This document shows positions 18,336-26,750 of a DNA stretch of 64,000 nt, in pieces. A program made the translations under genes and the position numbers. Origin of the DNA: Roseofilum halophilum BLCC-M91 (GTDB lineage Bacteria > Cyanobacteriota > Cyanobacteriia > Cyanobacteriales > Desertifilaceae); the NCBI RefSeq assembly GCF_030068445.1, contig NZ_JAQPOK010000136.1:1-64000 (forward strand), in the 5' to 3' direction. The notes under the pieces are model-generated. The model did no database searches, was not told where the DNA came from, and saw only the letters and a list, made by a program, of their open reading frames with translations. Position 1 is the first letter of the stretch; each line of letters opens with the position of its first letter.

Positions 18336-19250
18336 TTACTTCACAATTCTAGAAATAGCCTGTAATAGAACATCTGGAACACTGGGCATAGTATCCCGAT
18401 GCCACTTTCCAGCGATGAGTTCTAGATAGGGTTGGGTATGCAATACTTCGACTTTCTCCTCTAAAACACTGTGAATGACGGCGACTGGGGTTAAACCGTG
18501 ACAGAGCTTGTGCCAAATGGGGATTTGATCCGGTTGACTGCTGATGATGATGTAGTGGGTACATTGCTCAATGATGGGTAGCTTTACTGGATCGGGTTTG
18601 CCTCCTACATCCACAAGGGCTAAATTAACTACGTTGCGAATATGGTGAGTATTCTTAGCTTGATCCTCAAAATACTGTATTAAAAGTTTTTCTGCATCAG
18701 GATGTTTACAAATTGGAACTTTATTTTTTTGCTTCAAACGCTGGGATAGCTCTCTGTCTGGGGTTTCGTAGGTGTGATTGCCTTCACCGTCCCAGTTGGC
18801 TCGATGTAAGTAACTGCTCACATAAGGTAAGGTTTGGGACAAGTGTACCCGAAGTGTATTAGATAGGACACTTTTGCCGCTATTGGGGGGGCCGACAATT
18901 AGGAGTGCGGGGGACAAATTGTTACTAAACTCAAGGGGAATGGTATCTCCTATGGTGATGTCAGAAGAGTGACTGATGACGACGATCGCCGCTTGTTCTT
19001 GAATGTTAAAAAAGGCTACCCAAGGAAAGGAGGAAAATTTTTCTCCTAAATAGGTATATAACCAGACAGGAGCGCGACCAAATAGAAGTAAGGGTTGATG
19101 GGGGTCTAAATCTGGAGGAAATTGGAGGTTGAGTAAGGCTTGAGTGGAGATGAGTTCTGAGGGTTTGAGCAGGTTGATGGCTAAGGTTTGAATTAAGCTA
19201 TTAACGGGTGCTTTTGCCTTGAGAAAAATGCGCTGTAATTCGACTTCCAT
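18336..19250 (-). CDS. Csx3-like domain fused to P-loop ATPase
   Basis: 304 residues. Residues about 1-108 align with Csx3: LLLFGRAPVWLYTYLG matches the Csx3 core and VVISHSS matches its last strand. In Archaeoglobus Csx3 the metal and ring-cleavage residues are His60 and Asp69. Here those columns are Ser73 and Asn82, so this copy should not cleave cyclic oligoadenylate by the known mechanism. Residues about 112-304 are a P-loop NTPase with Walker A GPPNSGKS (120-127) and a Walker-B-like LALVDVGG (210-217). Csx3 fusions to ATPase domains have been noted in type III loci, but their role is unknown to me. It lies 19 bp after csx3 and 24 bp before csx2. A sensor or sequestering role is inference. 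Confidence 0.85.
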   Translation of the reverse strand: MEVELQRIFLKAKAPVNSLIQTLAINLLKPSELISTQALLNLQFPPDLDPHQPLLLFGRAPVWLYTYLGEKFSSFPWVAFFNIQEQAAIVVISHSSDITIGDTIPLEFSNNLSPALLIVGPPNSGKSVLSNTLRVHLSQTLPYVSSYLHRANWDGEGNHTYETPDRELSQRLKQKNKVPICKHPDAEKLLIQYFEDQAKNTHHIRNVVNLALVDVGGKPDPVKLPIIEQCTHYIIISSQPDQIPIWHKLCHGLTPVAVIHSVLEEKVEVLHTQPYLELIAGKWHRDTMPSVPDVLLQAISRIVK

Positions 19251-19269
19251 GATGATAAAATAAGGCTGA

Positions 19270-19599
19270 TTAGGAGAAGGTGGGTAAGTCTAAAGGTAAT
19301 ACTTGACTGACGTTAATGGTTGGGGAATGGGTGGCGACGACAACACCGCCTAAACGGGTGTCGTAGCAAGCAACCCAGGCTGCCGGATGGCATTCATGAA
19401 CGAGATAGCCATAGAGCCAAATGGGAGCTTTGCCTTCAAGAATTACGCCTTGGGAATAGTCGAGTTTTGGCAGTTTTAACCCCTTGAGATCTTGGGGGAC
19501 AATGACACCGTTTTCGGAGAGAATTTCGATGTGAAGATGTTGATAGTTAAGTCCCGATCGCGTTTGATGGGGAATGACGGTTAGTTCTACTGAACTCAT
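19270..19599 (-). CDS. csx3: Csx3 ring nuclease (Crn3 family)
   Basis: 109 residues, normal for stand-alone Csx3. It degrades cyclic tetra-adenylate and so ends type III signalling. GKAPIWLYGYLVHECH leads to His71, and VACYDTRLGGVVVATH contains Asp80. These match the two metal-binding catalytic residues of characterised Csx3 (His60 and Asp69 in Archaeoglobus), so this copy looks active. It is the first gene of the nine-gene operon, 77 bp from the divergent WYL regulator. The next gene carries a second, degenerate Csx3 domain. Confidence 0.9.
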   Translation of the reverse strand: MSSVELTVIPHQTRSGLNYQHLHIEILSENGVIVPQDLKGLKLPKLDYSQGVILEGKAPIWLYGYLVHECHPAAWVACYDTRLGGVVVATHSPTINVSQVLPLDLPTFS

Positions 19600-19628
19600 A
19601 ACTGGCTCCTCAAGGTTGATTTACGGGT

Positions 19629-19660
19629 ATTATAGTCCTAGCTGGAAATAGATGCTTCCA
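19629..19660 (-). promoter_or_regulatory. Probable cas operon promoter with candidate operator
   Basis: On the minus strand TATAAT lies at 19634-19629, 30 bp before the csx3 start, a fitting -10 element; no clear -35 is seen. Just upstream, 19643-19660 is an imperfect 18-bp palindrome, TGGAA-N8-TTCCA. It is in the 77-bp divergent gap shared with the WYL gene, so it is a reasonable operator candidate. Inference only. Confidence 0.4.
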
Positions 19661-19676
19661 ATACTCCGGTAACCTT

Positions 19677-20984
19677 ATGGATATTGACTTCAGTTCCCTT
19701 CCCACCGTGATCTTGCTCAAATATTTAGCCAGGGCTGCTTTGCGGCAAAAATCAGCATTCCTACAGGCGATTCGTCTCTGGGTTATCTTGCGGGTTTTAT
19801 ATGAAGAGTCTTCTATCGAAGATCCCTTTACCTTTCCCGAATGGCGAGAGTTTTGGTTTACTGCTTCTCACCCGAAAAGCGATCGCCTCCCAGACAACCA
19901 CGATCGCACCTGTCCTTGTAGTAAAACGACCCAAGACTGGCTATTACAAGCCTTGAGTCCATCGGAAATCACCCCATGGTGCGAGCAATTCGTCCAACAG
20001 GAACAATGCTCTTTAAGCCAGATCCAAGACTATTTACAACAGCGTCCCTTTCAGGTCACCCGCCGATCCTTGCAAAGTGATTTTTATCGCCTCCGGGATC
20101 TGGGGTGGCTCACTTGTCGCGATCGCCACTACTCCCGCGTTAGCCAACCTCCCCTCGGCTATCCCATCAGCAAAAGCGCTTCCCCCCTTTGCACCCTACC
20201 CTTACTCAATCCCGATTTAGAACTCACCGTGCAAACCCTCTTACAACCCTTGGGAGGTCATCCACGATTTTTCCTCTATCTCGATTATGTCGTCCATCAG
20301 AGTCAACAAGACCGCGTAGAAGACTGGCAAAATTTACTCAAAGAAGCCTGGACACAAACCCCCATCCCTCCCCTAGAACTGAGCTATAACAGCGCCAAAT
20401 TGGGAAAAATTTGCACGGTCATCATTTACCCAGTCAGTATCTACTATGTGCGTCGCGCTCTCTACCTGTGCGGTTTTGGAGCAACCCCCCAGGGGACTGG
20501 AGAATGGTACAATTATCGCCTAGAACGGATAGAAAAGATGACCGTGCGATCTTGGGAAGATGCAGATATTCCGACTCTATTGGGCGATCGCCATCAGCAG
20601 CAAACCTTACCCACACCAGAATATATTGAAACCGAACTCGATCGCGTTTGGGGCTTTGACTTCTGGGAGCCTCAGCAACTCCTTTTATACCGATTTGACC
20701 GCCCCTTTCATGACCGCTACATTCAAGGAACCCATCGCCATGCCACCTTTAAACCCATCCCTTATGAAACTGTGCGATCCCATCTTCAAAAATACCATTA
20801 CTTATCCATCCTCAACCACAAATCCCCCCAAGATGCCTATTATCAAGCCGACTATCGAGACAACGATATCAACGTCATTCAAAGACTCAGAGCCTGGCGA
20901 CCCTTTGGCGAAGTCCTCTGGCCTTTACCCTTGCGAGAGCGCATGAGAGCAGAAGTCAATCAAGAACAACTTGTCTATAAGTGA
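19677..20984 (+). CDS. WYL-type CRISPR-associated regulator (TIGR03985-like)
   Basis: 435 residues, divergent from the cas operon. It resembles the cyanobacterial TIGR03985 CRISPR-associated family. An N-terminal helical region (1-60) and a winged-helix part around 125-150 (RRSLQSDFYRLRDLGWLT) are followed by a WYL domain from about 190. That domain has an IYPVSIYYVRRALYLCGF core and a C-terminal WYL extension. WYL domains bind ligands or nucleic acid in several defence regulators, and repression of the neighbouring operon is the usual expectation. The start ATG at 19677 is taken as given. No cas1 or cas2 follows. Confidence 0.78.
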   Translation: MDIDFSSLPTVILLKYLARAALRQKSAFLQAIRLWVILRVLYEESSIEDPFTFPEWREFWFTASHPKSDRLPDNHDRTCPCSKTTQDWLLQALSPSEITPWCEQFVQQEQCSLSQIQDYLQQRPFQVTRRSLQSDFYRLRDLGWLTCRDRHYSRVSQPPLGYPISKSASPLCTLPLLNPDLELTVQTLLQPLGGHPRFFLYLDYVVHQSQQDRVEDWQNLLKEAWTQTPIPPLELSYNSAKLGKICTVIIYPVSIYYVRRALYLCGFGATPQGTGEWYNYRLERIEKMTVRSWEDADIPTLLGDRHQQQTLPTPEYIETELDRVWGFDFWEPQQLLLYRFDRPFHDRYIQGTHRHATFKPIPYETVRSHLQKYHYLSILNHKSPQDAYYQADYRDNDINVIQRLRAWRPFGEVLWPLPLRERMRAEVNQEQLVYK

Positions 20985-21038
20985 ACTACTCACACTGACT
21001 AGGGCGGTACAGTGTAGGTAGAGCTGTATCGCAAAAAA

Positions 21039-22772
21039 TCAGGTAGAGTGTGGGTACTTCACCATCGATTCCTCAATTACAAACTCCAACATTTGCCCTT
21101 GGGAACTGCCAAACTTAATTTTTTCCCCTGATTTTAAGGGAATTTCTTGCTGGTGAATTTTTTGCCAATTGCCCGATCGCAGCACCAAAGTTCCAAAGCG
21201 GGAAAAATCCCGTAACCAATAAGTCGGTTTTCCCTCCAACGGTTCTCGGCGAATAATTTCCGCGTGCCGTTGAGACACCCATCGTTCGCTAATGACAATA
21301 TCATTTTCTTCACGCCGTCCCACGCGCATCAGTCCCCCATGAATTTGCCAAACCTGTGTCGTTTCTTCTACCGAACGCAAGGAGGCAATGGTGCGGGTTT
21401 GTTGATGCAAATTGACGGCTGTATCTGGGAGTTCCGTAATTCCTTCCGGGGCAGGGACTAATAACTGGCCATTAAAATTGGGATGCATATATAACACCGG
21501 CAATGTCCAAGCCGGTTGATTATATTTATAGAGCGTAATTAACCGTTGGCGAGCGATCGCCGTTGCTTCATCGATAGGTAAACGCTTGGCCAACGCTTCA
21601 GCAAAGGCTTCAATAAAACTCAACGCTTCCCGATCGGCGATCGCCTCTCGCATCCCCAAAACCGCCGGAATTCCGTGATGGAGTAGCACTTCCGCAAAAC
21701 TACTACGAGGCAAGGAACGATAGGATTGGGCATCCGTAGGGCGATCGGCCTGGGTATCCCCCTTCGCACTCCAACAGGTATTCAACACCGCTAAAGTCAC
21801 CTGTCCGCGCACCAAAACATTAGCAAATTCCGTACCACTGAGCGTCGTTTCTGGCTGTAAATACAACCGTCCTCCATCCGGAGACGGCACACCGTGACCC
21901 CCATAAAACACAATATTATAAGTCTTCATCTCCAACGCCGCCATTAACTCAGCAGCAGTCGGTTGAATCAACCGATCCACATGGCAAGGAACCGATGCAG
22001 CCATTAAACTGGGCAGAGTTTGATCCGGATGGCTACAATTGACCAAAATTTTAGCTAACGTCTCCGCTTCCGCCTCCAATTGCAGATCGCCAGCCGTACC
22101 ATCCAACCCTTGAGAACCCATAGCCCCCGCCTCCACCGTTGCCCCAAAAACCAATAAAATATTCAGTTCCTGATCCGTCCGTTGGGGGGGAAGGGGATCA
22201 ACATCACTAGTCGTCCGGCTAAACAACAGAGTCGGAGAGACCGAAATCGCCTGTTTTCCTGCTTGAGATTGCATAATTTCCCAAGGTAAAGGAATTAAAT
22301 CCGGGTCTCGGATATCCAAACGAACTCGTAAAGGTTGATTTTTTCCGAGGGCAATACCTTGACTGTGGGATAAACAACTTTGAATCGGGCCATCAAACAC
22401 CCATTGCCACAAACCCATCCCCAATTGCTGCATCAAGCGACTACTATAAGACCCTTTTTCCTCTGGAGAAAAGGGCAACGTCTCCATTTCCGGTAGCTTA
22501 GACTCCACAGCAGGAATAGACAGAGAATAGGGAGGTTGGGAGGGAATTTGAAATAAATCTTGCCATCCTTCCCAAGTAAGGCTCAGAGTGTAGGGCCAAA
22601 CTCGGTCATGATGAACATATCCGCCCGGATAGGAAGCCCGAATCACCCAAATAGCAAAATGAGCGGAGTGGTTTCCATCAGGAGTATGATACTGACCACT
22701 GACCTCTGGAGGTGGACAACCGACCAAGCGGGCAATGGCAATACTGAGACAAGGACAGTCAATTGAAGACAT
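21039..22772 (-). CDS. CHAT-domain protease fused to FHA domain
   Basis: 577 residues. Residues about 1-190 are an uncharacterised N-terminal region. A caspase-like CHAT domain follows (about 200-440), with the predicted catalytic pair His293 in FYGGHGVP and Cys333 in VLNTCWSAKGD. The C-terminal FHA domain (about 483-565) has LMRVGRREENDIVIS and SQRHAEI, which bind phosphothreonine. The PP2C gene upstream (82-bp gap, same strand) could remove the phosphate the FHA reads, so the pair looks like one phospho-signalling unit. It is next to the type III CRISPR locus but separated from it by the WYL gene. No TPR region or gRAMP is present, so it is not the type III-E TPR-CHAT. Confidence 0.88.
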   Translation of the reverse strand: MSSIDCPCLSIAIARLVGCPPPEVSGQYHTPDGNHSAHFAIWVIRASYPGGYVHHDRVWPYTLSLTWEGWQDLFQIPSQPPYSLSIPAVESKLPEMETLPFSPEEKGSYSSRLMQQLGMGLWQWVFDGPIQSCLSHSQGIALGKNQPLRVRLDIRDPDLIPLPWEIMQSQAGKQAISVSPTLLFSRTTSDVDPLPPQRTDQELNILLVFGATVEAGAMGSQGLDGTAGDLQLEAEAETLAKILVNCSHPDQTLPSLMAASVPCHVDRLIQPTAAELMAALEMKTYNIVFYGGHGVPSPDGGRLYLQPETTLSGTEFANVLVRGQVTLAVLNTCWSAKGDTQADRPTDAQSYRSLPRSSFAEVLLHHGIPAVLGMREAIADREALSFIEAFAEALAKRLPIDEATAIARQRLITLYKYNQPAWTLPVLYMHPNFNGQLLVPAPEGITELPDTAVNLHQQTRTIASLRSVEETTQVWQIHGGLMRVGRREENDIVISERWVSQRHAEIIRREPLEGKPTYWLRDFSRFGTLVLRSGNWQKIHQQEIPLKSGEKIKFGSSQGQMLEFVIEESMVKYPHST

Positions 22773-22854
22773 TTAAAAGCCTTGATATCACTGGTTGAGT
22801 GTATCCCATTTCTTCTAGTTTATCGGATTGCTGGGACAGATGGGGGGATTCCCA

Positions 22855-24816
22855 TTACCCATTAGTATTCATGGGACTGGGGGAAGGGAGGACAGGTGGT
22901 GCTGGAGAGGTTTGGGGAGGTGGAGATTCTATCCAGAAGTCCCTAAAGACATATAACATCCCTCCCCCTAAAACCAATAAGACGGTAATTCCCATTAATA
23001 ACCCTGGAATCGAAACTCTTCTGGTGGCTGTTGTTGCGGTTGCAGTTGAGCTAGGTTGAACTTCAGGAGCGCCAACGGTTACCAGTTGGGTCTTCATGGA
23101 TGCCTTAACTGACGGTTTATGGGGCCGATCGCCCTGAGTCACCGGATCGAACAATTGGGTTAAGGGTTCAAGGGTGACTTCCTGGGGCTGTACTTGATAA
23201 TGGATCAGGCCAATGGTCACGTTATCATGACCATTTAGAGTATTCGCTAATTCTACTAACTTAGAAGTCGCACTGGCCACATCCAACTGGCCCGCTAAAA
23301 TCGGTAACAGTTGGCTTTCCCAATGGTGTTCTACGCGATCGCCATCACTGAGACCATCAGAGCAAAGCAACACAATCCCATCTTCATCTAAAATCAATCG
23401 TCCTACAGTAGGATGTAATAAGTCAGACTCACTCATTCCCAAAGCCTGTACCAACGCTCCCGCCGCCCGATGTTGTAGCGCTTCACGATATAAGCGATAC
23501 CCCAAGCGCACTTCGCGAGAGGCTAAATCATCATCTAAGGTCACCTGATGGCATCCCTGTTGGGTGACCCAATAGATCCGGGAATCCCCCACATGGGCAA
23601 TATAAAGTTCATGGGCCCGATCCACAGGAGGGGGAACGACAGCCATCACCAGGGTCGTTCCCATCCGTTGCCGCTCGTGACGATGTTCTTGGTCATTGCG
23701 ATCGCTAATCACTGTATTAGCATCACGGATGAGCCGATCGAGCAAACTGGTGATCTCGTAGACCTGCTCCGAGGGACTGGGGTCAGGGGAAATCTTATCC
23801 CAGGTGAAAGAATCTAAAATAGTTTCGATCGCCTGTTGAGAAGCCACTTCTCCCCCATCATGACCACCAATTCCATCACAGACGATCGCCGCAAGCGGCT
23901 CAGATGGGTCAGTGGAGGAAACCGTTTTTCCTGGAGGGGGTTGCAGGGGATAACAAGCATCTTCATTATGGGAGCGACTGGGGCCCTTATCCGTAGCCGT
24001 GCAGAGAGTAAAGTGGGTCGTTTGGGACTCGCTACAATAGCGTAGGGCCCGATCGAGTTCAGCGATCGCCCGATCCATGGCTAAAATATGACCATCCATT
24101 AATCCTTGAGCTAAATGTTGTAAAAACCGACTGATGAGAGGGTTAGCACTTTTAGCCAAGGGTAACCACATTTTGCCTAACTGAGATAACTCCAGACCCG
24201 ATTCGGGATCGTTTCGCAATTCCAGAACCCGCAGCACCGGCCCTTCAACCCGCAAAAATTGATGATCCAGCAAGGAATTAGCCACCCCTAAAACCCTGAA
24301 CGGTTGCCACAGATGGGCAATTTGCCACAACCAATGCAGTTGGCGCATGGCAGGGGCTACTTGCCATTCTTCTTTGAACCGAGGCATCAGGGGAGGTTTT
24401 TGGGGAGCTGTGGGCACAAGGGAGGAATTAATGGGCGCTCCCTCTAGCAGCAACACAGGCGGTAGAGTTGGCTGAAGGGTTAAGAGTTCGTAGGGTTGAG
24501 GCAGATGGAGTCGATAGGGAAATAATTTCAGATAGGTTTGCATCGACGCTGAAATTTCGGAGGGGATATGGGGGGGAACCCCTGGTTTCAGATCGAGAAA
24601 AATATGATTACCTTTATAGAGATAGCGATCGCCGATCCGCTCTCCCGGTTGCAGAAAGTCTAAGGCCTGGCCCAGGGGACGCAGGTCTGGGGAAGTCGCC
24701 CACAGATACCGTTTAATTAACCGAGTGCCGCAACGTTGGCAACATTGAATCTCTTCTGAGTTGACTGTCTGGCAAGTGGGATGGGGACAGTTAAGGAATG
24801 CGGTTTCGGTTGGCAT
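22855..24816 (-). CDS. Membrane-anchored PP2C-type Ser/Thr phosphatase
   Basis: 653 residues. The N-terminal zinc ribbon (CPHPTC near 10-15, CQRCG near 26-30) is followed by a linker domain of about 240 residues. The PP2C catalytic domain runs about 285-530, with metal-binding motifs SRSHNEDA, VCDGIGGHDGGE and HVGDSRIYW, and SDGLSDG. A single C-terminal membrane segment (about 607-627) leaves a short proline-rich tail. It would dephosphorylate Ser/Thr on cytoplasmic or membrane proteins. It is co-directional with, and 82 bp upstream of, the CHAT-FHA gene, a likely partner. Confidence 0.92.
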   Translation of the reverse strand: MPTETAFLNCPHPTCQTVNSEEIQCCQRCGTRLIKRYLWATSPDLRPLGQALDFLQPGERIGDRYLYKGNHIFLDLKPGVPPHIPSEISASMQTYLKLFPYRLHLPQPYELLTLQPTLPPVLLLEGAPINSSLVPTAPQKPPLMPRFKEEWQVAPAMRQLHWLWQIAHLWQPFRVLGVANSLLDHQFLRVEGPVLRVLELRNDPESGLELSQLGKMWLPLAKSANPLISRFLQHLAQGLMDGHILAMDRAIAELDRALRYCSESQTTHFTLCTATDKGPSRSHNEDACYPLQPPPGKTVSSTDPSEPLAAIVCDGIGGHDGGEVASQQAIETILDSFTWDKISPDPSPSEQVYEITSLLDRLIRDANTVISDRNDQEHRHERQRMGTTLVMAVVPPPVDRAHELYIAHVGDSRIYWVTQQGCHQVTLDDDLASREVRLGYRLYREALQHRAAGALVQALGMSESDLLHPTVGRLILDEDGIVLLCSDGLSDGDRVEHHWESQLLPILAGQLDVASATSKLVELANTLNGHDNVTIGLIHYQVQPQEVTLEPLTQLFDPVTQGDRPHKPSVKASMKTQLVTVGAPEVQPSSTATATTATRRVSIPGLLMGITVLLVLGGGMLYVFRDFWIESPPPQTSPAPPVLPSPSPMNTNG

Positions 24817-25070
24817 AGGAAATCCTCGCGCCTGTAAATGGAAAGACAGTATAGCTATCCACGCTTGTTTCTGGCGAAATCAAGTGGCTCAGAACAGAGA
24901 GCCGATCGGCTAGAGCAAAAGCGTTATTCAATACTGCCCGATCGGAAAGCATATAAGTTTAGTTTAAAGAAAGCACCCTGGGTAATTGCTATTCAAAGAG
25001 ATAGCTGGCAAGAAAAGTCGATTTGACTTATATTTTGCCCATATTATCTCGTAGCCTTTTCCCAAATTAT

Positions 25071-25994
25071 ATGATTATTTCTGCGACTCCAATGGCCGAT
25101 TATCCGGCCGATCCGGTAGAGTCTCTGACTTGGAACTGGCGTGGGTTTCCCATCCGCTATCAGGTGAGGGGTCAAACGGGGCCAACCCTGTTGCTGATCC
25201 ATGGATTTGGGGGATCGGTGGATCATTGGCGCAAAAATCTCCCGATTCTGGGTCAATCCTGTCGCTGTTATGCCTTAGATTTAATTGGCTTTGGCGGTTC
25301 GGCGAAACCGACTCCGGGAGTAGAGATTGAGTATACCTTTGAAACCTGGAGCGAGCAAATCATCCAGTTTTGTCAAGAGGTGATTGGTGAGCCGACGGTA
25401 TTGGTGGGTAATTCCATTGGCTGTATTGCCGTCATGCAAGCTGCTGTGGATGCTCCAGAGTGGGTCAAGTCTGTGGTGTTGCTGAATTGTTCTTTGCGGT
25501 TACTCCACGATCGCCGCCGGGAGGCTTTACCGTTTTATAAGCGTTATGGTGCGCCCCTGGTACAGGATATGCTCAAGATTAAGGCGATCGGCCATTGGTT
25601 TTTTGCCCAAATTGCCCAACCCAAAGTCGTTAAACAAATTTTACAACAAGCTTATGGGCGATCGCAGGCCGTCACCGATGAGCTAGTCGATTTACTCATA
25701 GCTCCAGCCCTCGATACCGGTGCAGCCGATGTCTTTATCGCCTTTACCCGCTATTCCCAAGGCCCCCTACCCGAAGACCTCTTAGCCACCCTCCCCTGTC
25801 CAGCACTCATGCTCTGGGGAACCGAAGACCCCTGGGAACCCATCGACCAAGGACAAAAATTAGGCGAATTTCCAGCCGTCAAGCAATTTATTCCCCTCCA
25901 AGGAGTCGGTCACTGTCCCCAAGACGAAGCCCCAGAATTAGTCAATCCCCTCATCCTCGATTGGGTATTAGATCGGGGAGACCAGTTAAACTGA
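25071..25994 (+). CDS. Alpha/beta hydrolase
   Basis: 307 residues from ATG 25071. The oxyanion motif is LIHGFGG, the nucleophile elbow VGNSIGC, the acid probably in WGTEDPWEP, and the histidine in GVGHCPQDE, a complete Ser-Asp-His triad. It belongs to the cyanobacterial and plastid hydrolase set related to haloalkane dehalogenase and pheophytinase-like enzymes. Substrate is not predictable. The frame opens with TTG at 25023, and ATG 25092 (MADYPADP) is also plausible as the start. Confidence 0.87.
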   Translation: MIISATPMADYPADPVESLTWNWRGFPIRYQVRGQTGPTLLLIHGFGGSVDHWRKNLPILGQSCRCYALDLIGFGGSAKPTPGVEIEYTFETWSEQIIQFCQEVIGEPTVLVGNSIGCIAVMQAAVDAPEWVKSVVLLNCSLRLLHDRRREALPFYKRYGAPLVQDMLKIKAIGHWFFAQIAQPKVVKQILQQAYGRSQAVTDELVDLLIAPALDTGAADVFIAFTRYSQGPLPEDLLATLPCPALMLWGTEDPWEPIDQGQKLGEFPAVKQFIPLQGVGHCPQDEAPELVNPLILDWVLDRGDQLN

Positions 25995-26045
25995 AAAGGC
26001 AATAAATCAGAACAATGTCAAAACATAGCAATAGCACAGGGGTAT

Positions 26046-26645
26046 ATGTATCGCGTTTACGGAGATAGGCTCTCAGGTAACTGCTACAAGGTGAAGTTAC
26101 TGATGAATCATCTAGAGATAGCTCATGAATGGATAGAGATCGATATCTTACAGGGAGAAACGAAAACCGATCCATTTCTGAGCAAAAATCCCAATGGGAA
26201 AATTCCTCTTCTGGAACTACCATCGGGGCAATATCTTTCTGAATCTAATGCAATTCTCAACTATTTAGCTCATGGAACGAACTATTTATCAGATGACCCT
26301 TGGCAGCGAGCAAATATTTTGCAATGGCAGTTTTTTGAACAATATAGTCATGAGCCATATATTGCTGTAGCACGGTTTATCGCCAAGTATCTGGGACTAC
26401 CAGAAGAGAGACGAGGAGAATATGAAGCGAAACAAGAAGGGGGGTATAAGGCGCTCTCCGTTATGGAGCAGCAATTGTCAAAAACCGATTTTCTAGTCAA
26501 TGGTTCTCTAACGATCGCAGATATTTCGTTATACGCTTATACCCATGTAGCTGATGAAGGAGGATTCGAGCTTTCTGAATATCCTGCTATTCGAGCATGG
26601 CTTGATCGAGTATCGAGCCATCCCCATCATCTTACCATGTCCTAA
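26046..26645 (+). CDS. Glutathione S-transferase family protein
   Basis: 199 residues. The N-terminal thioredoxin-like domain has SGNCYKVKLLM, the cis-proline region NPNGKIPLLEL and the glutathione-binding ES pair in LSESNAILNYL. A helical C-terminal domain (about 85-199) has LTIADISLYAY. It is probably a cytosolic glutathione-conjugating or thiol-transfer enzyme. No operon partner is evident. Confidence 0.9.
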   Translation: MYRVYGDRLSGNCYKVKLLMNHLEIAHEWIEIDILQGETKTDPFLSKNPNGKIPLLELPSGQYLSESNAILNYLAHGTNYLSDDPWQRANILQWQFFEQYSHEPYIAVARFIAKYLGLPEERRGEYEAKQEGGYKALSVMEQQLSKTDFLVNGSLTIADISLYAYTHVADEGGFELSEYPAIRAWLDRVSSHPHHLTMS

Positions 26646-26750
26646 CCGTTTCTATAGAAGGGAAAAGTAGCGATCGCGGATGATGACATCTATCTATAAT
26701 TGCATGGAAAGCCCAAAAATCAACCTTAAAATTGGCACAATTGATGCACC

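Noticed and set aside
21039-22772. CHAT protein as the TPR-CHAT of a type III-E system
   Set aside because: No fused gRAMP effector and no TPR region are present; the neighbouring effector is an ordinary multi-subunit Csm complex.
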